Shown here: piece by piece, positions 47,201 to 58,300 of the stretch
Layout of the letters: each line of letters begins with the position of its first letter
How positions within the stretch are numbered: the stretch's first letter is position 1
Source: Chinchilla lanigera
Taxonomy: Eukaryota > Chordata > Mammalia > Rodentia > Chinchillidae
Direction: 5' to 3'
DNA length: 64,000 bases
Assembly: GCF_000276665.1 (NCBI RefSeq)
Contig: NW_004955405.1
Coordinates: forward strand, 8,801,608 to 8,865,607
Program-made: the position numbers and the translations under genes
Notes under the pieces: generated by a model
The model's input: the letters and a program-made list of their open reading frames with translations, nothing else
What the model was told of the DNA's origin: nothing
Database searches by the model: none

Positions 47201-48035
47201 CTCAGCCCCTACCCCTCACGTACCACAGAATCCACATCACTCCTCAGAACTGTACCTCTGCTCCCCTCTCTCAAGTTAAAACCTCAGACAAAGGAATTGG
47301 CATGAGAAACGCAAGCAGATGTGCTTATCGAAGAAAACCTCTAGGCCTAAGCCCAGCTCCTGAGAGACAACCCAGGCTAAAGAGGAAACAAAAGGTTCCT
47401 GGAGTTTGCACTTGAGATGACTCCAAAAGAAGGGGTGACAGGGCACGCCAGCACCCACCAGGGAAGGGAAGAGTTAATTAGAGAGCTCTTTAATCAGGGT
47501 CACTCTACAAAGCATTGCTAAAAAACAAAACAAAACCAACAAGCATAGCTGGTTTTGAGGACCCAGGCAGTGCTAGGATATCAAGATGAACAAAGTGCAG
47601 TCTCAGATTCGTCAGGAGACCTTTCTGGCCCACAGTCTCCGACGCTCAGCAATGAAGGGTTGAACAGACGGACTCTGCTGCCTCTGCAAGAGCATCTTCT
47701 ATGATTCTATATTGTGCTTTCTGCATTCTTACCTCCCCAACAGCAACTGTGACTAATAGTGTCCCAGCAACAAAAGGGGTGAAATTAATTACAGAATGCA
47801 GAAAGATAAAACGTGGGTCCTTCTCTCTATAAAATGATGATACAGACTCTCAATTGCCAAGCCCTTAAATACCAGATATGGAGACATACAACTTATATAT
47901 TTAAGAAAAAATTTAAGAGCAAGAAAGAAGTGTGTGTCTCTTCCTTTATGTATAAGTAAAACTGGTAGAACTCAACTAATCAAAGCAGCAAATACTGAAA
48001 CATATGGCTGGAAATTATTTAATCAAACATAGACA
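44230..48035. other. unassigned non-coding stretch, free of rodent SINEs
   Basis: I see no gene, ID or B1 in this 3.8-kb interval. A short poly-A (about 17) lies near 46812. A GC-richer patch at 45540-45840 carries overlapping motif-free frames. Confidence 0.5.
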
Positions 48036-48039
48036 ACAG

Positions 48040-48170
48040 CGTTGTCAGATAGCATCTAGGCTGGGACTTCATCTTCTAGATAAAGAAAGCTAAGCACAGT
48101 GCGGCTAAGCAGCTTGCCCAAGGGAACTCAGCTAAAGAGAAGCAGGATAAATACTAGAACATAGCCAAGA
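48040..48170 (-). mobile_element. MIR SINE
   Basis: 'ctagataaagaaagctaagcacagtgcggctaagcagcttgcccaagggaactcagc' is the reverse-strand MIR core. Confidence 0.75.
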
Positions 48171-48174
48171 ATAA

Positions 48175-49220
48175 TTTAACAATTCCAAAAAGGTTACCAG
48201 AGGATGTTAGCAATGTCCAGGATAAGTGCTTAGTCTTTGGGCTAAGTCAGAGAGGACAGCCAAGCCTTCCCACAAAAAATCGCTTACTGTACCATACAAT
48301 TCAGAACTCCAGGCCGATCACTGGAGAGCACATATACTCATTTCTTTGGCTCCCATATTCATGCATTTCCATCCATGCCAAAGGAGGCGAAAGTCCTATG
48401 AGGCAAGTAGCTGACACCTCTTCTAACACATGTAACAGCTCTAGTGTCGTTATGACCACCTCAGATTCCAGGCCCCGCTTCTCACCTCATTGCAGTACCA
48501 CAAACAATCACCTCAACAAGCCACAGGAAGCCAAAGCTAAGACACCAGCCTACCAGCTGCATAGCAGAAGGCGCCCCAAAAACATCACCCTAGGACCTTG
48601 CTTCCTGTTCTGGCAATGCCACCCGTATCTGTGCCAGTTCCAGGTCTGGCCCATTGCTTTCAAAGCTCAGAGCTGGACAGGCCCCAGATATCCAAGAAAC
48701 CATCTGTTATAAAAGCACTCTCCTCCTCCACTTCACAACCTGCCACCATCCCTGATCTTCTGAAAAGAGGGTATGTAGCTCTGGTTCTCAACCTTGGAAA
48801 AGACCAGGCTCATTCTGATCCTGCCAGGAATGGAAGAAACCAAAAGCTTTGTATCAAACACCCAGAAACAAACAAGTCCACATGCTCTAGCTGCAGAATG
48901 AACTACCATAGATATTAGAAAAATTTAGAAAAATAAATGTGACTTCCTAAAGCCTGACAATTTTGAGCCATTTCTTCATTTTGTTTTATATTTATTTAGT
49001 CTGTACTAAATACTTTTCAAAAGAAAAGTCACAAATATTAAACAAAGATAGGAATGATCACAATAATATAATTTCCCAGACCTAAAGCAACATAAACTTT
49101 CCAATTCAACTAGAATATCAGAATAAGATCAAACACTCTTTAAAAGCTATTTAAGTCTTACTGTATATAAATTCCAAGTAGAGCTCAAGCAATGAAACAG
49201 ACAGCTGTCTAATACCTAAA
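48175..49220. other. unassigned non-coding stretch
   Basis: Two overlapping plus-strand frames (48398-48712 and 48598-48918) are open but have no recognisable domain and no upstream gene context. Confidence 0.45.
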
Positions 49221-49224
49221 ACTG

Positions 49225-49840
49225 AGTGAGCATTCACCATGTGACAGGAGCTACTAGGATCTTTATTTTTTTTTAACATTTTTTAAAATTTATTTTAAAA
49301 ATAAAAGAAGGAAAATGTAATAACAAATAGACACCCATTTACAAAATAGCATAAGAACAATATAAGCAATACTGAATTACAGACAAAGTGGTAGGAACTT
49401 AACAATGGTTCTTATATTACACACTGATATCTTCAAAGTGGTTTCTCAGGAAAACAGAGACATGCCAGATGGATCAAATAATTAATCATTAACTGATCCT
49501 TTCAGTAAAGTGATAGAAGTCAGTAGTACAACTATGTTAGCTATCCTGTATATACATACATACATATATAATTTCCCCTTCTTTCTTTTCTCTTTTCCCT
49601 CATCCCAGTTGCTCTTTACTTTTGAGCAGTTTCCTTTCATTTCACAATGATAGACATTGTAAACGACAGGATCTTTATATGTATGATCTTACTCCATTTT
49701 TCTAATGCTACTGCCCCCACTCCTTTTCTTCAAGCAAAGGAAGCATATGGAGGGTGATTAACCTGCTGAGGTGATATCCATGAGAGGTGACGGAGTCAAG
49801 GTTCAAACCTAGGTCCACGAGAGCCCAATGTTTCAGTTGC
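49225..49840 (-). mobile_element. MIR SINE split by an L1
   Basis: The left part 'gagcattcaccatgtgacaggagctactaggatcttta' and, after the L1, 'tatgtatgatcttactcc...gtgacggagtcaaggttcaaacctaggtccacgagagccc' form one MIR when the insert is removed. Confidence 0.8.
49256..49678 (-). mobile_element. L1 3'-UTR-only insertion with target-site duplication
   Basis: The insert at 49267-49667 resembles the 3' UTR of the large L1 (polypyrimidine block tctcttttccctcatcccagt and atatcttcaaagtggtttctcag against the corresponding block near 55380). It is flanked by aggatctttat at 49256-49266 and 49668-49678. It is extremely 5'-truncated and contains no ORF. Confidence 0.9.
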
Positions 49841-49841
49841 C

Positions 49842-50265
49842 CTACACTCTGCAGTGTAGGAGGGGAAACTAAGACTGTATTTTGACTTGCTGAGTTGTAT
49901 CACCCTGTGTCTTAAGAGGTCCTGTATAAGTGACTACCTTGAACTAACAGGCAAAGAAAGGGACCCACTCTCATCTAACAAACCCACAGCACAGCTATCA
50001 GCTAGTGGAGCAGAAGTCAGGGGAACAGGTGAACCCAGGCCTGGTAAGTTCATACATGCTTCTACCTCAGACCAAACTTCTTCAAAGAAATGAGAAGCCA
50101 AAGACATGAGAAGCAAAATCTCATTCTAAATTCTGCAGGGAAGGCTGAATAAACATAATCAGCCCGGTAAAGCTCTGACAAAGCCAGTCTGTTAAAAATT
50201 TTAAAAATTATACATTCCTTGCTACCCTTTCCTTCACCGAACAAGCATAGAAATCCATGGGCACA
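49842..50265. other. unassigned non-coding stretch
   Basis: No gene or clear repeat is seen before the CA repeat. Confidence 0.5.
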
Positions 50266-50268
50266 CAT

Positions 50269-50270
<2 letters not shown>

Positions 50271-50304
<34 letters not shown>
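50271..50304. repeat. (CA)n microsatellite
   Basis: About 17 uninterrupted AC units. The minus-strand frame starting inside it (Cys/Val repeats) is an artefact of the repeat. Confidence 0.95.
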
Positions 50305-50307
<3 letters not shown>

Positions 50308-50790
50308 ATTAGTATTGGCCTATTTAAAATTAAATTCTTAATTCTGTTTATTCTCTTTTGAGGAATTCACTCAGCAAACATTTGGCTTCACTTACAATTA
50401 TACTGCTGTGTTTTACTGACAGGCATTAGTACAACTGTGTCTTGGGTGGCAACTAGCTCTCACGCAACTCGTGCAGTAACAACCGTCACAGGCAGCCTCG
50501 GATTTACTGCTGAAATGGGACCACGCGGCTGAGAGATAAAGCTCCAGCCACTTTGCATACTTACTGTCAATAATGCTTGGATCCACTGAACAAGCTTGTG
50601 CTGCACACAGTACAAGTGTGTGGCTTTCCTTGTTCTACCTTTTCTAATTCCCCAGTCAATGTTCACTTCATTGCTGAAGGGGACACCCAAGAATACTACA
50701 GCCAGCAAAATAAGATTAAGGTAGAAATCAAACAGTGATGCAAGAGTGAGTAGTTGAAAAGAATATTGTGACAGAACAGACTGATGAGTG
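50308..50790. other. unassigned non-coding stretch
   Basis: No gene or repeat is recognised. Confidence 0.5.
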
Positions 50791-50799
50791 AGTATATTC

Positions 50800-51115
50800 A
50801 AGCTGCTGTAACCCATGAAGTGGGTGACATAATAGACGCTTATTCCTCATAGTTTTGGAGGCTAGGAAGTCCAAGATCAAGGCATTGTCAGACTCAGGTC
50901 TGGTGGCAGCTGACTCTGTTCCAAAGATGATGACTTTCATTGCATCCTCACATGCTGAAAGGGGCTGAGAGGCTGCTTTGGGCCTCTTGGAGGAACAATA
51001 ATCCTCAGTTACCTAGAACCTAAACATCTGCTAATGGCCCCACCTCTTCAAATCATTAACTGAGGACTGGGTTTCAACATATAAACTGGGGGAGGGCGTG
51101 GATATAAACATTCAG
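50800..51115. mobile_element. ancient LTR/MER-type interspersed repeat (family uncertain)
   Basis: 'attcaagctgctgtaaccca', 'tcctcatagttttggaggctaggaagtccaagatcaagg', 'cctcacatgctgaaagggg' and 'ggccccacctcttcaaatcat...gggtttcaacatataaactggggg' follow the order of a very common old mammalian repeat. I cannot name the family with certainty. Confidence 0.6.
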
Positions 51116-51129
51116 ATGATAGCATGGAG

Positions 51130-51500
51130 TACTTTGGCAGTTTTAAAACATGGCCTCAAATTACTTCTGAGAGGTGATGCTTGTGAATCTAGGCCAGCTC
51201 AAGACAGCTGCTACCAAGAAAACACGATGGAAATGACGTTATGTGACTTCAAAGCTAGTCATGAAAAGCTTCCTGTTTTCTTTTTATGAAACACTCATAC
51301 CTGGAGCCTGAGGGTGCTGTAAGAAGTCTGACTCCCTCCGGGCCACCTGCTGTGAGGGAGTGTGGGCCACAGGGAAGTGCTATGGGCAGCAGCTCTGGCC
51401 CACAGGCCTAGCGCCTGGAGCCATGCAGGGCTGCTGAGTCCAGCCTCCAGCTGTCCACACCTTCCTGGCCAAGGCTCCCGACACCTTGCAGGAGGGACCG
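51130..51500 (+). mobile_element. possible MLT1/MaLR LTR
   Basis: The stretch has MaLR-like phrases ('aggtgatgcttgtgaatctaggcc', 'tgctgtgagggagtgtgggccacagggaag'). It is placed between another old repeat and a clearer MLT1-like LTR. It is weakly preserved. Confidence 0.4.
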
Positions 51501-51959
51501 CCAGCCTCCCTGTGCCTGTTTGAATCCAAGAGCCTAAGAGAATGGCTGATACTCAACCCCCGGCACTGTGGTGTGCTCTGTCACGCAGGGGACACTGCAG
51601 AGCAATGTGCTGCACAGAATGAAGAGGCTGCCTTGTGCCAGAAGCCCTGTGTGCACCCTCCACAAAAGCAACACAGAGGCTGAGACCTGAAAGGGGTGGG
51701 GCAAACGGGGAGACCAGGCAGCAGGCAGAGGGACACAGAGGGAAGAACACAGTGTGAGGGAGAAGAGGCTGGCTGGGTAGGCAGGGGCCAGCCAGACTGT
51801 GTTCAGGCTGGAGGCTCTTATGAGCAGTCGAGTTCCCTGGAGCCGTTATTTTATGTGTTTAAATCTTTCTTTTGTTCATTTTACTTCTTTAAATTAAACA
51901 ACATAAAACATAAAAGCCATTATGATGGACTAAATGGCCTACTCCCTAAATTCAGATGA

Positions 51960-52340
51960 CATCACAGCCAGTATCTAAAAATGTGACTTTATTTGGAAAT
52001 AGTGTCATGTAAGTGCAGTTCATTAAAGTGAGGTCATTAAGGGGTGGACCCTACCCCGCTACCGGGAAAAGAGGAAACGTGGACACAGACCTGCACAGAG
52101 AGAGAACAGTGTGGGAAGATGAAGGTAGAGCCCAGGGTGATGGGCCCACACAAGCTAAGGAACCCCAAAGATCGCCTGTAAATTGCCAGAAGCTAGGAGA
52201 CAGGTATGAAACCGATTCTCCCCCAGAGCCCTCAGAAGGAACCAACCCTGCCAACACCTTGGTCTCACACTTTCAGCTTCTGGAACTATGAGACAATATA
52301 TTTCTGTTGTTTTGGGGGCACTGTTACAGCAGCTCCCGTG
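51960..52340 (+). mobile_element. MLT1-type MaLR LTR
   Basis: 'aatgtgactttatttggaaatagtgtcatg', 'gaaaccgattctcccccagagccctcagaaggaaccaaccctgccaacaccttgg' and 'tctggaactatgagacaatatatttctgttgttttggg...tgttacagcagc' are classic ordered MLT1 landmarks. It is an ancient solitary LTR with no retroviral genes beside it. Confidence 0.88.
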
Positions 52341-52344
52341 AACT

Positions 52345-53145
52345 CACACCCTCATCATTCTGACTATTTTTAAGTGTACCACAATCTAGCAGCTTTTAGC
52401 ATCTTCCCAGTACAGGACAGCCATCCCCACCAGCTAATTGCAGGACATTTTCCGTATCCCAAAAGCAAACCTTAATCCCCTTATCCCAACATCCTGGCAA
52501 CCACTAATCTGCTTTCCTTAATGAATTTGACTTCTCTATGAAGTGCTTTGGACACTTTATATACATGGAATCAGACAACATATGGCTTTTTGTGTATGGC
52601 TTCTGTCATTCAGCACAATGTTTTCCAAGTACTTCCAAGTTGTGGCATGATCCTTACTTCATTTCTTTTTATTCCGTTACAGACACTATAATGTGCTTAC
52701 CCATTTGTCAGTGATGGACACTGGAGCTACTGCTTTTTTGGGGCTATTATGAATAATGTGGCTATGTATTTGGATACTTGTTTTCAATTATCATGCCAGG
52801 CATGGTGGCACACACCTATAATCTCAGCTCTTAGGAGGCTAAGGCGGGAGGATTGCTGCAAGTTTAAGACCACCCTGGGCTACATAGTGTGTTCAAGGCC
52901 AGCGTTAATTACACAGTGAGACCCTGTTTCAAAAAAAAAATTCTCTTGGGTATCCACACTAGGAATGGAACTGCTGGTAATCTATGTTTAACCTAGGACA
53001 GAAACTATCATACGGTAATTTTATATCTAACATTTTAAGAGTCCACCATGATGCTTAGCTGCAGCGGCTGTGCCATTTTCATTCCCACTAGTAATGTCCG
53101 GGGGTTCTCCGAAGAGCTTTGAGCAAGTGGGGTAAAAGCTTTTGC
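52345..53145 (-). mobile_element. old L1M-type LINE fragment, split by a B1
   Basis: The plus strand has 'tcctggcaaccactaatctgctttccttaatgaatttgacttctctatg', 'catggaatcagacaacatatggc', 'ggggctattatgaataatgtggctatg' and, after the B1, 'ttctcttgggtatccacactaggaatggaactgctgg'. This is the reverse complement of an ancient L1 3' region. Confidence 0.88.
52795..52941 (+). mobile_element. B1 SINE inside L1M
   Basis: The 'gccaggcatggtggcacacacctataatctcagctc' head, the duplicated middle (ccaccctgggctacatagtgtgttc and aaggccagcgttaattacacagtgag) and an A tail interrupt the L1M. It is the only B1/ID element I see between 42 and 64 kb. Confidence 0.95.
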
Positions 53146-53149
53146 TTAC

Positions 53150-54505
53150 AAAAAAAAAAAAATTAACAGGAACCAGCTTTTGTGAAGGGCATGAGTTCAT
53201 TTTTAGGTGGATATTTAAAGGCCTGGCAGACCCATCCAAGTGGGCATGTCAAGTAGGGAACTGGCTCGGCAGGGGTCAGCCGCTCAGGGTTAAACTTGAG
53301 ACCTAGCAGCCATGGGCATAGAAGAGAGTCCTTGACAGAAAAAGTACAAAGCATAGAAAAAGAGGGACTTCTTCTGAACTTTTAGGAGCTCAAATTAATA
53401 CTGGGACACAAGAAAATGAGTCTTCAAAAAAGCATATGATAAACAAAATTTATCAAAATTATAAAATTGGTGGATTAAGAAAGAAATAATATAAACAGAT
53501 AAAGGATTTGCCAAACTGTAATAAGAAACAGAAGATCTGAATTGGGTCTACATTCTGACATTCAAGTGAAAGAAAATAAGTACTGTTTACTCCTTCTGTA
53601 TCCCTCCCCCTTTTATTTTTGCAGAAGCAGAGGACACTGGTGGTAGAGAGAAAAGGTTTCAGTTCCCTCAGGCTGATGTACACCAGGTTAAATTATCTGA
53701 CCTTTTATCAGAATTGATGAGCAAATGCTTTCAGCCTGGACAGCAAACCTATCCAACTTAAAATAATCCTCTCCTAGGGAAGCTGCATGGAAAGAATCTG
53801 GTTATGTACTTAAGAGGTTTCTATTGTTTCTTCAAAGTGTTTGAAAGCTGGGGAAAACAGTTGGACACCACTTCAAAGAATCACTAAGAAATCAAGAGCG
53901 ATTAAATCAGAAGAATATTATCATTCTTCTATACACCCTCCCTGTTTGACAAGAAGGTATTTAATTACAGAGTTAAATCAAAAGATCAGAGTCCTAAAAT
54001 AAACCTTTAATAATATCCTCTGTCCTGTTGCAAAATTACAGTTTAGATTATTTGTTCCTCAAAAGCCACAGTTCTAGAGATTATAAAACTCTCCTTATAT
54101 GTCAGTCAAGAGCGTAGCTAATCCTTTCAGGCCTACAATTCAAGGAATTTAATTTTAACTTTGTAATTATGTGAACAAAGGGCTCTTAGAATTAAACAGT
54201 CATTGCCTTTTGAAGATCATAAGAACCGGTTTTGCTCAGGCAGGTGGTCCTCATGGGATCCAGACCAATCTCCTTGGGGGAAATGAGAACCAACTCGTAT
54301 TCTTTGGTGGTTCATAACATTCTTAAGAAATTGGGAAGTGTAAAGTATCATTATACTGAATCACTTCATTTAAATACCACACACGCATTCCCATATTCAC
54401 ATTCTTTGAAAGATTCTTATCAACTGACAGAAGAGATGTCTTCCCCAAGTAAGTTTGGAAAGCAATTATTTAAGCTAAGTCTATATCAGGGAGAGTTCAA
54501 CTGAC
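53150..54505. other. unassigned non-coding stretch
   Basis: This is AT-rich and begins with a poly-A run at 53151-53161. No gene or repeat is recognised. Confidence 0.5.
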
Positions 54506-54509
54506 ATTA

Positions 54510-55008
54510 GGACTCTGTATCAGTGAGGGTTTTACTGAAGAAACAGATAAACACAGGATGTACAAATTGTAAGAAATTACAAGATTGGCTTATGACGGGC
54601 AGCCAGAGAGTTGTATGGGGAAGTGTGCAGAGGGTGTCTGCACACTGAAGACCAAAGGAATCAGTCCAGGGTATGGAGTTCACTTCAGAGTTCCGTGCAA
54701 GTCCGTACCAGGAGGCCAATGAGTCTGCAATGGAAGGCTGAGGGATCCAAGGTGGAAGGCGAAGAGTCTGCACTAGAAGCCAGGAGACTAAGTCCAAGCT
54801 GAAGGTGAAGACTGGAGCTCCTCCAAAAGGAATAGAAGTACCTCAGTCCTTCTTCATTTCCCTTTTATATTATCTAGGTGATGATGCACCCTAGAGTGGC
54901 TCCTCTACACCCTAAGGTATAGAATTGCTGGGCCAATTGCTGAGCCAAGTTTAAATTATGCTTCTAAACTTCTCAAGTTGACATAATCAGTCAACCACTA
55001 CAGACTCT
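54510..55008. mobile_element. ancient LTR/MER-type repeat (family uncertain)
   Basis: It begins 'gtatcagtgagggttttactgaagaaacagataaacacaggatg' and ends 'ctcaagttgacataatcagtcaaccactac', the start and end of a common old mammalian repeat (…ggttctccagagaaacag … agttgacacataaaattaacc). The middle has a short in-place amplification (ggaaggc, tctgcactagaagcc). The large L1 inserted just after it. Confidence 0.5.
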
Positions 55009-55022
55009 AAAAGATACCTTCC

Positions 55023-55640
55023 TTTTTTTCTTTTTTTTTTTTATTTAAAGGAGAGTTGTACATGAGACACACACACACACAAAAAAAAAAGAACAGTAGC
55101 AGCATACCAGTATCACAAACATAAACAAATCCAACAAGAACATTCAAAGTGATACAGGGTCGCAAGACAAATTAATACAAATCAACAGTGATTGTTACAT
55201 TGCATATCACTATCCTCAACTACATTGCTCAGATTATCAGATGGAAGAATGAAAGACTGCTCAAACCATTAAAGAGAAAAAGAAAATAATTCTTCAGTGA
55301 AACATTATAGAGATAATACAGAGTTTCACTAGACAAGATGGTAGGAGTTCACCATTGTAATTCCACTGCATACTGTTACCTTCAAATCAGTTGCTCAGAC
55401 CACCAACACACAAGCATGCAAAGTCGATCAGAACATAAAAAATTGTGAGCATTAATTGTTCATTTCAATACACCATCAGAAAACAGCAATACAGTCATCA
55501 CTACTATTCATATATATATTTATATTTTGCCTTCCTTCTTTTTTCTTCTTTCCCTCATCCCAGTCATTCCTTTCTTTGAGCAATTTCTTTCCCTTTCACG
55601 GTATCTTTTGTACCTTTCAGATTTTATTTACTCTTTCAGG
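55023..55640 (-). other. L1 3' UTR (copy 2)
   Basis: This is the A-rich 3' end followed by unique 3' UTR sequence. Two related blocks (acattgcatatcactatcc...ttgctcagattatcag near 55199, and actgcatactgttacc...ttgctcagaccacc near 55366) suggest an internal duplication. The polypyrimidine block near 55530-55600 recurs at 21000 and 49580. A short (CA)n plus poly-A occurs at 55069-55091. Confidence 0.85.
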
Positions 55641-57020
55641 TTTCTACACCAAGGAGACAATATGATATTTACACATGTGGGTCTGATTTATTTCACTTAT
55701 GACTATGGTCTCTAGGTGCATCCATTTACCTACAAAAGCCTCAAGTCTATCCTTTTTAATAGCTGAGTAATACTCCATTGTATAAAAATACCACATCTTT
55801 TTTATCCATTCCTCAGCGGATGGGCATCTGGGTTGTTTCCAGATCTAGCTATAACAAATTGTGCTGCTATAAACGTGGATGCACATATATAGCTGTGGTA
55901 TGATGTCTTTAATTCTTCTGGAAAAATACCCAGAAGGGGAATAGCTGGCTTAAATGGGACTTCTAATCCTAGTTTTGTGAGGAATCTCCAAATTGATTTC
56001 CACAGTGGTTTCCCCAATCTGCACTCCCACCAGCAGTGGAGTAGGGTTCCTTTCTCCCCACAGCCTCTCCAGCATTTGTTATTGGTTGATTTCTTGATGA
56101 TGCCATTCTTTCTGGGGTGACATGGAATCTCTGTATTGTTTTAATTTGCATTTCTCAAATGACTAATGATGTTGAACATTTTTTCATGTATTTATTTGCC
56201 ATTAGAATCTCTTCATTAGGGAAGTTTGTATTCATCTCAGATGCCCATTTTTGGATTGGGACTTTGAATTTGGGAGGCCTGATTTCTTTTAATTCTTTAT
56301 ATGTACTAGACAGAAGTCCTTTGTCTGAGGGGCAGGTGGCTAAAATTTTTTCCCAATTCGTGGATTTTCTTTTTACTTTCTTGGTGATTTCTTTAGATGT
56401 GCACAAACTTTTCAATAAGATGAGATCCCAGTTGTTGATTCTCTGAAGTATTTCCCATGCAGTTTGGGTTTTGTTCATAAACTCTCTGCCTACCCCAATG
56501 TCATCAAGATTTTTACCTACTTTCTCTTCCAATAAATTTAGTGTTTCTCTTTTAATATTTAGATCTTTGATCCATTTTGACTTTAATTTAGTGCATGGTG
56601 AAAGACATGGGTCTAGTTTTAGTCTTTGGCATGTGGAAAGCCAGTTTTTCCAGCACCATTTATTAAAGCGGTATCTTCCTTCCATTGAACATGTTTGGCC
56701 CCTTTCTTCAAGATCAGGTGACTGTGTCTGTAGTTGTATCTGTATCTTCTAATCTGTTCCATTGATCTTCAGGTCTGTATTTGTGCCGGTACCATGCTGA
56801 TTGTATCACAGTAGCTTTGTAATATAATTTTAAGTCAGGAATTGTGATGCCTCCTGCCTTTCCTTTGTTTCCCAAGATTGCTTTTGCTATTCTAGGCCTC
56901 TTCCGATTACAGATGAACTTTAGGAATGTTTTCTCTAGATCTGTGAGGTATACTAATGGTATTTTAATAGGGATTGCATTGAATCTGTACAACAATTTTG
57001 GGGATATGGCCATTTTCACA
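55640..57020 (-). pseudogene. L1 ORF2 C-terminal region remnant (copy 2)
   Basis: Successive minus-strand open pieces (56714-57019, 56155-56685, 55969-56151, 55802-56017) cover ORF2 after the reverse-transcriptase core. Landmarks include '[20 protein letters not shown]', '[20 protein letters not shown]', 'NNWDLILLKSLCTSKEI' and 'FKPAIPLLGIFPEE'. Reading frame changes at least twice between pieces, which shows indels. A 176-residue stretch (56155-56685) remains open. The cysteine-containing C-terminal part lies near 55969-56151 and is degraded. Confidence 0.93.
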
Positions 57021-58300
57021 GTGTTGGTTCTTCCTATCTATGAGCAAGGAGTATCTTTCCATTTTTTGATATCTTCTTCAATCTCTTTTTTCAAAGTACT
57101 AAAATTTTCACTGTATAGATCTTTTACTTCTTTTGTTAGATTGATTCCTAAGTATTTCATCTTTTTAGATGCTATTGTGAAAGATGTGGTTTCCCTAATT
57201 TCTCTCTCAGTCTGTCTGTTACGTGTGTACAGGAATGGTATTGACTTTTGAGTGTTCACTTCTTATCCAGCTATGCGACTGAATTTGGTTATTAAACCCA
57301 TGAGCCTTTTGGTGGAGTTTTTGGGATCTTCTAAGTAGAGTATCATGTCATCTGCGAATAATGACAATTTCACTTCTTCCTTTCCTATCCTTATTCCTTT
57401 TATTTCTCTCTCTTGTCTAATTGCTCTAGCCAGTATTCCCAGAGCTATATTGAATAGGAGTGGTGACAGTGGACATCCTTGTCTTGTTCCTGATTTTAAA
57501 GTGAAAGCTTTCAATTTTTGACTATTTAGTATGATGTTAGCTGTTCGTTTATCATAAATGGCTTTGATCAGCTGGAGGTCAAGGCCATCTATTCCTATTT
57601 TCTGTAGGGTTTTCAACATGAATGAGTGTTGGACTTTACCGAAGGCCTTTTCTGCATTGGTGGAGATGATCATGTGATTTTTGTCCTTGGCTCTATTGAC
57701 ATGGTGTATTACACTGATTGATTTGCATGTACTGAACCATCCTGGCATTACTAGTATGAATCCCATTTGGTCATGGTGTATAATCTTCTTGATGACCTGT
57801 TGTATTCTGTTTGCTAGTATTTTATTGAGAATATTTGCATCTATATTCACTAGGGAGACTGGCCTGTAGTTCTCTTTCTTGGTTGGGTCTTTCTCTGGTT
57901 TTGGTATCAGAATAATACTTGCCTCCAGGAATGAGTTGGGGAGAATTCTTTCCCTTTCAATTTCATTAAAGAATGTGAGAAGAATTGGTGTTAAATCTTC
58001 CCTAAGTTGCTTGTAGAATTCAGCTGTGAATCCATCAGGACCCAGGCTTTTCTTCATTGGCNNNNNNNNNNNNNNNNNNNNNNNNNNNNNNNNNNNNNNN
58101 NNNNNNNNNNNNNNNNNNNNNNNNNNNNNNNNNNNNNNNNNNNNNNNNNNNNNNNNNNNNNGTAATTCATATGTATCTAGAAATCTGTCCATTTCCTCTG
58201 TGTTTTCCATCCTATGAGAGTAAAGATTTTCAAAGTAGGGACTGATGATCTTCTGAATTTCTTCAGGATCTGCAGTGATTTCACCCCTCATTCCTTATTG
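57020..58300 (-). pseudogene. L1 ORF2 reverse-transcriptase region remnant (copy 2), containing an assembly gap
   Basis: The longest open frame (57263-58291, 342 codons including N-derived unknowns) holds the reverse-transcriptase core. Motifs in order are '[13 protein letters not shown]', '[20 protein letters not shown]', '[15 protein letters not shown]' and the catalytic FADD at 57347-57358 followed by 'MILYLEDP'. In an intact L1 this domain copies L1 RNA onto nicked chromosomal DNA. An in-frame stop near 57260 precedes a further in-frame piece (57038-57259). The 100-N gap hides part of the segment upstream of GPDGF, so true length and frame continuity there are unknown. Confidence 0.95.
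58062..58161. other. assembly gap (100 N)
   Basis: Exactly 100 unresolved bases lie inside the L1 ORF2. A round 100 is the usual placeholder for a gap of unknown size. Confidence 0.99.

Noticed and set aside
50062..50304. Minus-strand frame beginning with Cys/Val repeats
   Set aside because: It starts inside the (CA)n microsatellite.
51960..52340. Endogenous retrovirus with genes
   Set aside because: Only a solitary MLT1-like LTR is present, with no adjacent gag, pol or env sequence.
57263..58291. A 342-codon frame as an intact gene
   Set aside because: It is L1 ORF2 reverse transcriptase, it spans a 100-N gap, and it is surrounded by frameshifts and stops.
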